Source: Roseicella frigidaeris (GTDB lineage Bacteria > Pseudomonadota > Alphaproteobacteria > Acetobacterales > Acetobacteraceae). Taken from it: 64,000 nucleotides of DNA. The stretch spans positions 87,729 to 151,728 of the forward strand of contig NZ_QLIX01000011.1 in the NCBI RefSeq assembly GCF_003258945.1, given 5' to 3'. The stretch's first letter is position 1. Each line of letters begins with the position of its first letter. The translations under genes were made by a program, and so were the position numbers. Under the pieces are notes generated by a model, which saw nothing but the letters and a program-made list of their open reading frames with translations, made no database searches and was not told where the DNA came from. Below are positions 30,991-41,589 of the stretch, piece after piece.

Positions 30991-32118
30991 ATGGGACCGC
31001 TCAAGGGCCTGCGCATCCTGGAATTCGCCGGAATCGGGCCTGGCCCGTTCTGCGGCATGGTGCTCGCCGATCTCGGCGCCGAGGTGCTGCGCATCGAGCG
31101 CCGGGACGGGCCGGCCGTGCCGCCCGAGGATTTCATCAACCGCGGCCGCCGCTCCGTCGCGCTCGACCTGAAGTCGCCCGCCGCCATCGCGGCGGTGCTG
31201 CGCCTGGTCGAGGGCGCCGACGCGCTGATCGAGGGCTTCCGCCCCGGCGTGATGGAGCGGCTCGGCCTCGGGCCGGAGCCCTGCCTCGGGCGCAACCCGC
31301 GCCTCGTCTACGGCCGCATGACCGGCTGGGGGCAGGAGGGGCCGCTGGCGCAGTCCGCCGGCCACGACATGAACTACATCGCGCTGACCGGCGCGCTCTG
31401 GTCGATCGGCCGCGCCGGCGAGCGGCCGGTGCCGCCGCTCAACCTCGTCGGCGACTATGGCGGCGGCGGCATGCTGCTCGCCCTCGGCGTGGTGGCGGCG
31501 CTGCTGCATGCGAAGACCGGCGGCGAGGGGCAAGTGGTGGACGCCGCCATGGTGGACGGCGCCTCGCTGCTGATGGCGCCGATCTACGCCATGAAGGCGC
31601 GCGGCCGCTGGCGCAACGAGCGCGGGACCAACATGCTCGACGGCGCGGCGCCCTGGTACGACACCTATGAATGCGCCGATGGCCGCTGGCTCGCCGTCGG
31701 GCCGATCGAGCCGCAATTCTTCGCCCTGCTCTGCGAGACGCTCGGCCTCGACGCGCGGAACTTCCCCGACCGCATGGAGCCCGCTGCCTGGCCGGCGCTG
31801 AAGGAGCGCCTCGCCGGCCTCTTCCGCAGCCGCACCCGCGACGACTGGGCCACGCTCTTCGCCGGCACCGATGCCTGCGTCGCCCCCGTGCTCGACATGG
31901 AGGAGGCGCCGGCGCATCCGCACAATGTCGCGCGCGGCACCTTCGCGCTGCGGGACGGCGTGGTGCAGCCCGCCCCGGCGCCGCGCTTCAGCCGCACGCG
32001 GGCCGAGCTCGGCGCGCCGCCGCCGGCGCGCGGCGCGGACACCGAGGCGGTGCTGCGCGAGGCCGGCCTCGAGGCCGGGGAGATCGCGGCGCTGCGCGAG
32101 GCCGGCGCCATCGCCTGA
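30991..32118 (+). CDS. CaiB/BaiF-type family III CoA enzyme (AMACR-like)
   Basis: A 375-residue protein with the family III opening [17 protein letters not shown] and the CoA-binding Rossmann segment [10 protein letters not shown]. The His of [12 protein letters not shown] and the Asp of [10 protein letters not shown] correspond to the catalytic His/Asp pair of alpha-methylacyl-CoA racemase, so racemase activity is more likely than CoA transfer. It starts the run with an acyl-CoA dehydrogenase and a Bug receptor, which suggests breakdown of a branched acyl-CoA. That pathway role is inferred. Confidence 0.85.
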   Translation: MGPLKGLRILEFAGIGPGPFCGMVLADLGAEVLRIERRDGPAVPPEDFINRGRRSVALDLKSPAAIAAVLRLVEGADALIEGFRPGVMERLGLGPEPCLGRNPRLVYGRMTGWGQEGPLAQSAGHDMNYIALTGALWSIGRAGERPVPPLNLVGDYGGGGMLLALGVVAALLHAKTGGEGQVVDAAMVDGASLLMAPIYAMKARGRWRNERGTNMLDGAAPWYDTYECADGRWLAVGPIEPQFFALLCETLGLDARNFPDRMEPAAWPALKERLAGLFRSRTRDDWATLFAGTDACVAPVLDMEEAPAHPHNVARGTFALRDGVVQPAPAPRFSRTRAELGAPPPARGADTEAVLREAGLEAGEIAALREAGAIA

Positions 32119-32179
32119 CCGGCGCCGCCCCAACAGCCCGCCCCAAAAGCCCGTACCAAAGCCCGCTGGGAGAGACGAG

Positions 32180-33348
<1,169 letters not shown>

Positions 33349-33352
<4 letters not shown>

Positions 33353-34323
33353 GCCATCCTCGCTGCCGCCGCCGCGCCCTGCTCGGCGCGGCGGGCGCCC
33401 TCGCCCTGCCGGGGCTGGCCCGCGCCCAGCCCCGCTTCCCCGAACGGCCGATCACCCTGCTGGTGCCCTTCACCCCGGGCGGGGCGACGGATGTGCAGAT
33501 GCGCGCGCTGGCCGAGGCGGCCTCGCGCGCCTTCGGCCAGACGGTGGTCACCGAGAACCGGCCGGGCGCCGGCAGCACCCTCGGCGCCGCCACCGTCGCC
33601 CGCGCCAAGCCGGATGGCTACCTGGTCGCGCAGATGACGCTGCCGGCGCTGCGGCTGCCCTTCATGCAGCGCATGCCCTACGACCCGCGGCGCGACTTCA
33701 CGCCGGTCCTGCACCTCACCGGCTACACCTTCGGCGTGCTGGTGCGCGCCGATTCGCCCTGGAAGACCTGGCGCGAGCTGGTCGCCGATGCCAGGGCGCG
33801 GCCGGGCACGCATCGCTGGGGCAATACCGGGGCCAACGGCACGCCGCATCTGGCGATGCTGGAGCTCGCCGAGCGGGAGAAGCTGGAGGTCGAGCACATC
33901 CCCTTCCGCGGCGAGGCGGATGCCTATCCGGCGCTGCTCGGCGGCCATATCGAGGCGCAGGCGGCCGGCACCGGCGGCGCCCAGATGGTGGTGGACGGGC
34001 AGCTCCGCTTCCTCAATTTCTGGACCCGCGAGCGGGTGCCGCGCTTCCCCGAGGTGCCGACGCTGCTCGAGCTCGGCTATGAGGGCATGGTCATCACCTC
34101 GCCCTATGGGCTGGTGGCGCCGCCCGGGCTCGATCCCGGCATCCTCGGCGTGCTGCACGAGGGGTTCCGCAAGGCGCTCTTCGATCCGTCGCATCTGGCG
34201 GTGCTGGCGCGGCTCGACCAGCCGGTCGAGTATCTCAACAGCATCGACTATGCCCGGGTGATGGCCGAGACCATCGATGCCGAGGAGGCGCGGGTGAGGC
34301 GGCTCGGGCTGAAGACGGACTGA
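33349..34323 (+). CDS. Bug/TctC-family periplasmic substrate-binding protein
   Basis: About 324 residues from a GTG at 33349 that overlaps the dehydrogenase stop by 4 bases. The N terminus has RCRRRALLGAAGALALPG, a Tat-like signal ending near LARAQ. The mature start PERPITLLVPFTPGGATD is the canonical Bug opening, and ENRPGAGSTLGA follows. Bug receptors bind carboxylates or amides; no TctA/TctB membrane genes are adjacent, which is usual in this group. Coupling to the acyl-CoA genes suggests it captures their precursor. Confidence 0.87.
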
Positions 34324-34329
34324 TGTCGT

Positions 34330-34360
34330 CCCCACGACGTCGTTGCGCGCCGTCGCCGGG
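34330..34360 (-). repeat. Partial copy of the two-hairpin repeat
   Basis: CCCCACGACG, then TCGTTGCGCGC and CGTCG, reproduces half of the second hairpin of the element found at 40531, 43389, 54554 and 58352, in inverted orientation. It begins 6 nt after the Bug receptor stop, the same relation to a stop codon as the full copies. Confidence 0.6.
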
Positions 34361-34363
34361 CGG

Positions 34364-35899
34364 TCAGCCCGGCAGGTAGCGCTCCTTCAGCAGGCGGCGG
34401 AGCAGCTTGCCGGCCTCGCTGCGCGGCAGCTCCTCCGCCACCTCCCAGCTCCGCGGCCGCTTCGGCCCCGCCAGCCGCTCGCGGCACCAGGCCTCCAGCC
34501 CGGCGCGGAAGCCGGCATCGTCGGCGACGCCCGCGCGCGGCACCACCACCGCATGCACCTGCTCGCCCATCTCCGGATGCGGGATGCCGACCACCGCCAC
34601 CTCGGCGACATCCGGGTGCTGCGTCAGCACCGCCTCGATCTCGGCGGGGTAGAGGTTGACGCCGCCCGAGAGGATGAGGTCGGCGCGGCGGTCGGACAGG
34701 AAGAGGTATCCCTCCTCGTCCAGCCAGCCGAGATCGCCGAGCGTCGCCCAGCCGCGCGCGTCGTAGCAGGCCGCCGTCTTCTCCGGCGCGTTGTGGTAGG
34801 CGAAGCGCGGCCCGCCCTCAAAGCGGATCGTCCCGGTCTCGCCCGGCGGCAGCTCCCGCCCGTCCTCGCCGGTGATGTGGACCTTGACGCCGTTCACCGG
34901 CCGGCCGACCGAGCGCGGCTTGCGCAGCCAGGTCTCGCTGTCGATCATCGTGGTGCCGATGCCCTCCGAGCCGGCATAGTATTCGTAGAGGATCGGCCCC
35001 CACCATTCGATCATCGCCCGCTTCACCGGCACCGGGCAGGGCGCCGCCGCATGGATGGCGACGCGGTGCGAGGCGAGGTCGTGCCGACGCCGGATCTCCT
35101 CCGGCAGGGCGAGCAGCCGCACGAACATCGTCGGCACCCATTGGCTGTGGGTGATGCGGAAGCGCTCGATCGTGGCGAGGCATTGCGCCGGGTCGAACTT
35201 CCGCAGGATGACGGCGGTGCCGCCCTCCTGCAGCGTCCGGCCGACATAGCCGAAGGGCGCCGCGTGGTAGAGCGGCGCCGGCGAGAGATAGACCACGCTC
35301 TCGTCGAAGCCGTAGAGCGACTTCCAGGTCATGTCCCACATCGGCGCGTCGCGCTCGGCATGCGGCAGCATCGGCCGGCGGATGCCCTTGGGCAGCCCCG
35401 TCGTGCCCGAGGAATAGAGGAACTCCCGCCCGAGCGGCCGCTCCGGCAGCGGCGCCCCCGGGTCCTCCGCCGCCAGCGCCGCCTCGTAGTCCCGGTAGCC
35501 GGGCAGGCCCTCGCCGACGGCGTAGCGCGGCCGGTCGCCGAGCGCCCCCTCGGCGAGCAGCGTGGCGGCGAGCCCGGCCAGCGCCGGGCTGGCGACGACC
35601 AGCCTCGCGCCGCTGTCGTTCAGCACATAGGCGACCTCATGCGGCCGCAGATGGATGGAGAGCGGCGTGAAATACAGCCCGGCCAGCCGCGCCGCCTCGG
35701 CGAGCTCGAGGAATTCCGGCCGGTTGTCGAGCAGCACGGCGATGCCGTCGCCCGCCCCGAGTCCCTGCCGGATCAGCCAGTGCGCCGCGCGCCGGGCGCG
35801 GGCCTCGAGCGCGGCATAGGTGAGGCTCTCGCCGCTGTCGGGGAAATGCACGGCGGTCTTCTGCGGCTGGCGTTCCGCCCAGGTGGCGAGCTGCGGCAT
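34364..35899 (-). CDS. AMP-forming acyl-CoA synthetase
   Basis: A 511-residue ANL-superfamily ligase. The ATG at 35899 follows GAGGAGG; a much longer open frame upstream overlaps the opposite-strand gene and is rejected. Core motifs are the P-loop YSSGTTGLPKGIRRP, the A5-type YYAGSEGIG, GDLGWLDEEGYLFLSDR and the C-terminal Lys in RSEAGKLLRR. It would activate a carboxylic acid to its CoA thioester. It is divergent from the metallo-beta-lactamase-fold gene at 36053. The acid is unknown. Confidence 0.88.
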   Translation of the reverse strand: MPQLATWAERQPQKTAVHFPDSGESLTYAALEARARRAAHWLIRQGLGAGDGIAVLLDNRPEFLELAEAARLAGLYFTPLSIHLRPHEVAYVLNDSGARLVVASPALAGLAATLLAEGALGDRPRYAVGEGLPGYRDYEAALAAEDPGAPLPERPLGREFLYSSGTTGLPKGIRRPMLPHAERDAPMWDMTWKSLYGFDESVVYLSPAPLYHAAPFGYVGRTLQEGGTAVILRKFDPAQCLATIERFRITHSQWVPTMFVRLLALPEEIRRRHDLASHRVAIHAAAPCPVPVKRAMIEWWGPILYEYYAGSEGIGTTMIDSETWLRKPRSVGRPVNGVKVHITGEDGRELPPGETGTIRFEGGPRFAYHNAPEKTAACYDARGWATLGDLGWLDEEGYLFLSDRRADLILSGGVNLYPAEIEAVLTQHPDVAEVAVVGIPHPEMGEQVHAVVVPRAGVADDAGFRAGLEAWCRERLAGPKRPRSWEVAEELPRSEAGKLLRRLLKERYLPG

Positions 35900-36052
35900 C
35901 CGTGTCCTCCTCTTGCCGGCAAGGTGGCGGCAGCGGCCGCCGGCCGTCAATGCGCGGCATGGATGCGTTTTCAGGCAGACAAGCGCTGCCGCTGTGGCAT
36001 GCTCCGCGCCGGTCCCGCGGCGCGGGACCGATCGGGGGAGGACCATAACCGC

Positions 36053-37048
36053 ATGTCCGCATTCAGCCGCCGCGCCCTTCTCGGCGCGGCTTCGGCCGGC
36101 TTCGCCGCATCCCTTCTGCCGGGCCTGTCGGCCCGCGCCGCGGCGCCCTTCCAGAACACGCTGCCGCCGGCCTGGCACCGCTTCCGCATCGGCGAGTTCG
36201 AGGCGACCATCGTCTCCGACGGCACCCTGCCGCTCGGCAAGCCGGAGCCGGCCTTCCCGGCCTCGCCGCCGGAGGAGATCCGCGCCCTGCTGACCGGCAA
36301 TTTCCTCGATCCCGGCGCGGCGACGCTGGAGCAGAACGCGCTCATCCTCAACACCGGCAAGCAGCTCATCCTGTTCGACACCGGCATGGGCGAGAGCATG
36401 GGCGCGGCGAGCAAGATGTTCGGCCCGACCACCGGCCGGCTGCTGGCCAACATGCGCGCCGCCGGCATCCAGCCGGAGCAGATCGACCTCGTCATCCTGA
36501 CGCATGCGCATTGCGACCATTGCTGGGCGCTGGTGGATGCCGAGGGCAAGCGCAACTTCCCGAACGCCCAGGTGGCGATCAGCGAGACCGACCTGAAATT
36601 CTGGACCGATTCCGGCAACAAGAAGGGGCCGGAATTCATGACCTCCTTCATCGACGGGGCGACCAAGAACCTCGGCGCCTACCGCGACCGGATGATCATG
36701 GTGAAGGACGGGCAGCCGGTGGTGCCGGGCATCGTCGCGCTCTCCACCCCCGGGCACACCTTCGGCCATATGTGCTACGCCATCACCTCGGGCGGGACGA
36801 CGGTGGTGAACACCGGCGACCTGGCGCATCACCAGATCCTGCTGCTGCGCAAGCCGCTCTGGGAGTTCTCCTTCGATTCCGACCCCAAGCTCTCGGCGCA
36901 GTCGCGGGCGCGGATGCTGGACCGGCTGGCGAAGGACGAGCACCTGATCCTCTCCTACCACTTCCCCTGGCCCGGCCTCGGCCATGTGAAGCGCGAGGGC
37001 GAGGGCTATGGCTGGTACCCGGCGCCGACCAACGTGACGGCGCTGTGA
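36053..37048 (+). CDS. Tat-exported metallo-beta-lactamase-fold hydrolase
   Basis: A 331-residue protein starting at the ATG at 36053. The N terminus SAFSRRALLGAASAGFAASL is a twin-arginine signal with a SARAAA cleavage region. The MBL metal site is visible as THAHCDHCW (HxHxDH), the later His in STPGHTFGH and Asp in NTGDLAHH. The product folds with its metal before export to the periplasm. Related proteins include quorum-quenching lactonases and generic hydrolases; the substrate is not determinable. Confidence 0.87.
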   Translation: MSAFSRRALLGAASAGFAASLLPGLSARAAAPFQNTLPPAWHRFRIGEFEATIVSDGTLPLGKPEPAFPASPPEEIRALLTGNFLDPGAATLEQNALILNTGKQLILFDTGMGESMGAASKMFGPTTGRLLANMRAAGIQPEQIDLVILTHAHCDHCWALVDAEGKRNFPNAQVAISETDLKFWTDSGNKKGPEFMTSFIDGATKNLGAYRDRMIMVKDGQPVVPGIVALSTPGHTFGHMCYAITSGGTTVVNTGDLAHHQILLLRKPLWEFSFDSDPKLSAQSRARMLDRLAKDEHLILSYHFPWPGLGHVKREGEGYGWYPAPTNVTAL

Positions 37049-37085
37049 GGCCGCGCCGGGCCGGGGCGGCGCGGGCGGCCGCCGC

Positions 37086-37928
37086 ATGAGCGGGGCGGGG
37101 CCCGCGGCGCCGGCCGGCCCGGCCCTGCCGGAGCTGCGCGAGGACGAGGCGCCGCCCGCCATCGCCGCGCTCTACGCGGCGCTGCGGCGGGCGAGCGGGG
37201 TGCCGCTGGTGAACCTGATCCATCGCCACCTCGCCACCATGCCGGAGGTGCTGCCCTGGGTCTGGGCGGCGATCCGGCCGCCGCTCGAGGATGGCCGCCT
37301 CGCCGGGGCGCGGGAGCGGCTGGCCGGGGCGCTGCCGCTGCCCGCCATCGCGCCCCTGCCGGCGGCGGCGCTGGCGGCGGCCGGCCTCGGCCCGGGCGAG
37401 CGCGACGCCCTGGTGGCGCTGGTCGAGACCTACAACCGCGGCAACCTCACCAACCTCATCCTGCTGACGGCGCTGCGCCGGGCGCTGGAGGAGGTGCCGC
37501 CCGAGCCGGCGCCGCCGCCGCCCGCCCTGGCGGCGCCCGCCCCGCTGCCGGCGCCGCCGCCCCTGCCGCGGCTGGAGGCGCTGCCGCCCGATCTCGCCGC
37601 GGCGGTGCGGGGGCTCGCGGCGCGGCACGGCCCGGGCAGCGTGGTGCCGAGCCTCTACCTGCACCTGGCGCATTGGCCGGGCATCCCGCCCGCCCTGCCG
37701 GGCTGGCTCGGCGCGGCGCTGGAGCCGGCGGCCATCGCCGCCGGGCGGGAGGCGGCCATCGCCCTGGCGGTGCGCGAGGCGGATGCGCTGCGCCCGGCGC
37801 TGGCCATCGCCGGCGCGGTGCCGGGCGGCCGGCGCGAGGCGGTGCTGCAGGCGCTGCGGAGCTTCACCGGCTCGCTCATCCCGGCCATGGTGCCGGTCGG
37901 GCTCGCGCTGCGGCGGTTGCTCGCTTAG
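37086..37928 (+). CDS. DehI-like halocarboxylic acid dehalogenase-family protein
   Basis: A 280-residue protein made of two related halves. LVNLIHRHLATMPEVLPWVWAA near residue 42 recurs as PSLYLHLAHWPGIPPALPGW near 190. A Pro/Ala-rich linker separates them. Group I haloacid dehalogenase DehI is likewise a tandem-repeat protein of about this size, and the helix pattern fits. I cannot confirm the catalytic Asp, so dehalogenase activity is not claimed. It lies 37 bp behind the MBL-fold gene. Confidence 0.5.
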   Translation: MSGAGPAAPAGPALPELREDEAPPAIAALYAALRRASGVPLVNLIHRHLATMPEVLPWVWAAIRPPLEDGRLAGARERLAGALPLPAIAPLPAAALAAAGLGPGERDALVALVETYNRGNLTNLILLTALRRALEEVPPEPAPPPPALAAPAPLPAPPPLPRLEALPPDLAAAVRGLAARHGPGSVVPSLYLHLAHWPGIPPALPGWLGAALEPAAIAAGREAAIALAVREADALRPALAIAGAVPGGRREAVLQALRSFTGSLIPAMVPVGLALRRLLA

Positions 37929-38005
37929 GGTTGAAAAGTGTTCGTAACGGTGTCCGGGGAGCCCGCCTTTATACTGGAAGGCCCGACGGCTGGGAGGCTG
38001 CCGCC

Positions 38006-39523
38006 GTGCCTGACATCGCCCCCCCGATTGCCGCCGCCGTATCCGCGCCGGATGCGGCGCGGCTGTTTCCCGGACTGGACCGCGACTGGGTGGTGCTGCC
38101 CGCCGCGCAGCTCGGCGGCGCGCCGCCGGTGACGATCGACGCCGTGCTGCTGCATCCGGCGCGCGGCATCGTCCTGCTGGAGGAACCGCCGCGCTGGACG
38201 CCGGACGCGCCGGCGCGGCTCGAACGCTGCCTGGCGCAGACCCGCTTCCGCGCCGCCTTTCCCGGCCATCTGCCGGTGGTGCATGCGAGCCTGCCGCGCG
38301 GCGCCATGATCAGCCTGCCGATGCTGCTGGCGAGCGGCTTCGCCGCGCAGGCGCCGCTCGACCTGCCGGGCCGCGGCACCTGGCTGGAGGCGGCGCGGCG
38401 CGCCCTGCTGGCCCCGGCCGCGGGGATGCCGGGGCAGCCCCCTGGCCGCGGCCGCGCCGCCTGGATCGGCTTCGGCGGCCTCGCCCTGGCGAGCAGCCTG
38501 GTCGGCGCCCTGCTGGTGCATCAGCTCGCGGCGCCCGACCTGGCCGGCCCGGCGACCGCCGCCGCGCCGCCGCCCGGCCGGGCGGCGGCGACGATACGCC
38601 TCGCCGGCTTCGTCTCGCCCTCGGCGCAGGCCAGGCTGCGGCCGGCGGCGCCGTCGGGGGCCGAGGCGGCCGCCCTCCCGGCCGGGCCGACGGAGGGCGG
38701 CGAGGAGGCGGAGGTGGAGGCCGGGCCGCTGGATGCGGCGCCGCTGCCGCCGCCCGGGCCGCCGGTGCTGGCCGCGGCGCCGCCCTCGCTCGCCGCCGCG
38801 CCCGGGGCGCCCGGGGCGCCGGTGGTGCTGCGCGACCTGCCGGCGCTCGCCCTGCCGGCCGGGCCCGCCGCGCCGGCGCTGGTGGCGATGATCGGCGCGC
38901 CGACCGCGACGCCGCCCGCGGCGCTGCACGAATTCCTGGCCGTGGCGCCGTCGCTGCTGCCGGCGCCGCCGCTGGCGCCGCAGCGCCTCGCGGCCGCCGA
39001 GGCGGCGGGGGAGGGCGCCGCCCTGCCGGCGACGGCGCCCGAGGCCATGCCGGAGGCGACACCGGCGACGGTGCCGGAGGCGGCGGTGGCGGCCGTGGAC
39101 GTGGCGGCCCCCGCGCCGGCCCCCGAGGCCCCGGCCCCGCCGGCCCCAGGCCCGGCCGCGCCCCAGGCCCAGCTCCAGGCCGCATCCACCCAGGCCGCGG
39201 CCACCCAGGCCGCACCCACCCTGGCGGCGGCCCCGCCCGCCGCGCTCCCGCCGGCGCGGCCGGCCATCGACCAGGCGCGCGTCGCCGCGCTGCTCCGCCG
39301 CGGCGATGCGCTGCTCGGGCTCGGCGATGTCTCGGGCGCCCGTCGCTTCTACGAGCGCGCGGCCGAGGCGGGCAGCGCCGAGGGCGCCCGCGCCGCCGGG
39401 CGCACCCAGGACCCGGCCGTGCTCGCCGGGCTCGGCGCCCGCGGCATCCGGGCCGATCCGGCGGCCGCCGAGGCCTGGTACCGGCGGGCGGATGCGCTGG
39501 CCGCGGCGGAGACCGGCCGATGA
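38006..39523 (+). CDS. Membrane protein with Pro/Ala-rich linker and C-terminal Sel1-like repeat
   Basis: About 505 residues from a GTG at 38006 preceded by GGGAGG. Residues ~1-140 are a soluble domain I do not recognise (DWVVLPAAQLGG, VDAVLLHPARGIVLLEEPP). One transmembrane segment follows near 155-175 (IGFGGLALASSLVGALLV). A ~270-residue Pro/Ala-rich stretch then leads to a C-terminal Sel1/TPR-like module containing RRGDALLGLGDVSGARRFYE. Its stop overlaps the TAXI receptor start by 4 bases, so the two are translationally coupled. Confidence 0.6.
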   Translation: MPDIAPPIAAAVSAPDAARLFPGLDRDWVVLPAAQLGGAPPVTIDAVLLHPARGIVLLEEPPRWTPDAPARLERCLAQTRFRAAFPGHLPVVHASLPRGAMISLPMLLASGFAAQAPLDLPGRGTWLEAARRALLAPAAGMPGQPPGRGRAAWIGFGGLALASSLVGALLVHQLAAPDLAGPATAAAPPPGRAAATIRLAGFVSPSAQARLRPAAPSGAEAAALPAGPTEGGEEAEVEAGPLDAAPLPPPGPPVLAAAPPSLAAAPGAPGAPVVLRDLPALALPAGPAAPALVAMIGAPTATPPAALHEFLAVAPSLLPAPPLAPQRLAAAEAAGEGAALPATAPEAMPEATPATVPEAAVAAVDVAAPAPAPEAPAPPAPGPAAPQAQLQAASTQAAATQAAPTLAAAPPAALPPARPAIDQARVAALLRRGDALLGLGDVSGARRFYERAAEAGSAEGARAAGRTQDPAVLAGLGARGIRADPAAAEAWYRRADALAAAETGR

Positions 39524-40494
39524 TCCTGCCCCGCCGCGGCCTGCTCGGCGCCGCCGTCCTCGCGGCCGGCGCCGCCCTGCCTCTCGCCGCCCGTCCCGGC
39601 GCCGCCCTGGCCCAGGGCAGCGCCGCCTCGCTGACCGCGCTCGCCGCGCGGGCCAATGCCGGCACGGTCGGCATCATCTCCGGCGGGCCGGACGGCACCT
39701 ATGTGCGCATCGCCGCCGACCTCGCCGCGGTGCTGGACGATGGCGACACGCTGCGGGTGCTGCCGATCCTCGGCAAGGGCTCGCTGCAGAACATCGCCGA
39801 CATCCTGGTGCTGCGCGGCGTCGATATCGGCATCGTGCAGTCCGACGTCCTCGCCTATGCGCGGCGCGAGCGGCTGCTGCCGGGCGTCGACAGCCTGATC
39901 CAGTACATCGCCAAGCTCTACGACGAGGAGGTGCACATCCTGGCGCGGCCGGAGATCGGCCAGGTGCAGGACCTCGCCGGCAAGCCGGTCAATGTCGATG
40001 TCCGCGGCAGCGGCACGGCGATGACCGCCTCGCTGCTGCTCGGCGCGCTCGGCCTGCAGGTCGAGGCGCGCAACGAGCCGCAGGACACCGCGCTCGAGCG
40101 GCTGCGGCGGGGCGAGATCGCGGCGCTGGTCTATGTCGCGGGCAAGCCGGCGCGGCTGTTCAACGGCATCCCCGGCGATGCCGGGCTGAAGCTGCTGCCG
40201 CTGCCGGCGACGCCGGCCCTGCTCGAGACCTATCTGCCGGCGGAGTTCCGGCATGTCGACTACCCGGCGCTGGTGCCGGAGGGGCAGACGGTCGAGACCG
40301 TCGCGGTGGGCGCGGTGATGGCGGTCTATGCCTGGCCGGCGGGGCATGAGCGGCACCGCAAGGTGGCCCGCTTCGTCGAGGCCTTCACCGGCCGCTTCCC
40401 CGCCTTCCTGCAGCCGCCGCGGCATCCGAAATGGCGCGAGGTGAACCTCGCGGCGCAGGTGCCGGGCTGGGTGCGCTTCACCCCGGCGCGCTGA
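39520..40494 (+). CDS. TAXI-family TRAP transporter solute-binding protein
   Basis: A 324-residue periplasmic protein. The N terminus, ILPRRGLLGAAVLAAGAALP, is a Tat-like signal. The TAXI opening appears as GTVGIISGGPDGTYVRIAADLAAVL, followed by NIADILVLRGVDIGIVQSD. No TRAP membrane subunits are adjacent. Coupling to a single-pass Sel1-type protein instead suggests a sensing or scaffold role rather than ordinary uptake, but this is inference. Confidence 0.82.
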   Translation: MILPRRGLLGAAVLAAGAALPLAARPGAALAQGSAASLTALAARANAGTVGIISGGPDGTYVRIAADLAAVLDDGDTLRVLPILGKGSLQNIADILVLRGVDIGIVQSDVLAYARRERLLPGVDSLIQYIAKLYDEEVHILARPEIGQVQDLAGKPVNVDVRGSGTAMTASLLLGALGLQVEARNEPQDTALERLRRGEIAALVYVAGKPARLFNGIPGDAGLKLLPLPATPALLETYLPAEFRHVDYPALVPEGQTVETVAVGAVMAVYAWPAGHERHRKVARFVEAFTGRFPAFLQPPRHPKWREVNLAAQVPGWVRFTPAR

Positions 40495-40530
40495 GGCGCC
40501 GACCGAAGCGTCCGTCGCACCCTGTCGCCA

Positions 40531-40631
40531 CCCGTTGCCCTGGCGCGGCTTTGCCGCGACAGGCTGTGACGGCTCCCGGACCTGCGGCGAATCACGGGGC
40601 CCCCGCGGAGCCGCGCAGCGGCTTCGTGGGG
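40531..40631 (+). repeat. Two-hairpin intergenic repeat, copy 1
   Basis: Stem 1 is at 40539-40563 (one mismatch) and stem 2 at 40601-40631, separated by 37 nt that begin CTGTGACG. In stem 2, two G-T positions pair as G-U in plus-strand RNA. The copy ends 7 nt after the era stop codon, in the convergent gap with the TAXI gene. Confidence 0.8.
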
Positions 40632-40638
40632 AGAAAAA

Positions 40639-41589
40639 TCAGTCCAGCTCCTCGAGCCCGAGCGCCCGCAGCCGGCCGTGCTCCTCGTCCCAGCCCGGGC
40701 GGTCCTTGACGTTCAGGAACAGATGCACCCGGCGCTCCAGCAGCGCCTCCAGCTCGCGCCGGGCGCTCTGCCCGATCGCCTTGATGCGGGCGCCGCCATC
40801 GCCGATCAGGATCGCCTTCTGGGTCGGCCGCGCGACATAGACGGTGCAGTCCACCCGCACGCTGCCATCCTTGCGCTCCTGCCAGTTCTCGGTCTCGACC
40901 GTCGCGTGGTGCGGCACCTCCTCATGCGTCTGGCGCAGGATCTGCTCGCGCACGATCTCGGCGACCAGCATGCGGTTCGGCAGGTCGGAGAGCTCGTCCT
41001 CCGGGAAGAGATAGGGGCCGGGCGGCATGTCGGCGGCCAGGCGGTCGAGCAGCCGGTCGAGGCCGCGGCCCTTCTCGGCCGAGATCATGAAGGTCTCGGC
41101 CACCGGCAGCAGGGCGTTCAGCTCGGCGGCCAGCGGCAGCAGCCGCGGCGGCTCGACCAGGTCCACCTTGTTGAGGGCGAGGAAGAGCGGCTTCGGCGAT
41201 TGCGCCAGCCGCCCGGCGATGGCCCGCACCGCCTCCGTCAGCCCGGCCCGGGCATCGACGATGAGCAGGGTGCGGTCGGCATCCTGCGCCCCGCCCCAGG
41301 CGGCGGCGACCATGGCGCGGTCCAGCCGCCGCCGCGGCGCGAAGATGCCGGGCGTGTCGACCAGGATGATCTGCGCGCCGGCCTGCATGACGACGGCGCG
41401 GATGCGGAAGCGCGTGGTCTGCGGCTTCGGCGAGACGATCGTCACCTTGGCGCCGGCGAGCGCGTTCACCAGGGTCGACTTGCCGGCATTCGGCGCGCCG
41501 ACCACGGCGACCAGGCCGCAGCGGGTGTCCCCGCCGCCCGCCGCCGCGCCGGGCCCGCGCGCGGCGGGCCGATCCTGCGCGTCGCTCAT
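40639..41589 (-). CDS. era: GTPase Era
   Basis: Era is the essential GTPase that binds 16S rRNA and 30S subunits. G motifs are G1 GAPNAGKST, switch TTRFR, G3 DTPG, G4 NKVD and G5 SAEKG. The C-terminal KH domain contains GDGGARIKAIGQSA. The ATG at 41589 is favoured: it has GGAG upstream and gives a 316-residue protein near normal length. An in-frame ATG at 41670 would add 27 residues that duplicate the N terminus, because this junction carries tandem repeats. lepB, rnc and era form one operon. Confidence 0.93.
   Translation of the reverse strand: MSDAQDRPAARGPGAAAGGGDTRCGLVAVVGAPNAGKSTLVNALAGAKVTIVSPKPQTTRFRIRAVVMQAGAQIILVDTPGIFAPRRRLDRAMVAAAWGGAQDADRTLLIVDARAGLTEAVRAIAGRLAQSPKPLFLALNKVDLVEPPRLLPLAAELNALLPVAETFMISAEKGRGLDRLLDRLAADMPPGPYLFPEDELSDLPNRMLVAEIVREQILRQTHEEVPHHATVETENWQERKDGSVRVDCTVYVARPTQKAILIGDGGARIKAIGQSARRELEALLERRVHLFLNVKDRPGWDEEHGRLRALGLEELD

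Noticed and set aside
35900..37162. N-terminal extension of the acyl-CoA synthetase frame to 37162
   Set aside because: It would overlap the Tat-signal MBL gene on the other strand; the ATG at 35899 has a strong ribosome-binding site and normal length.
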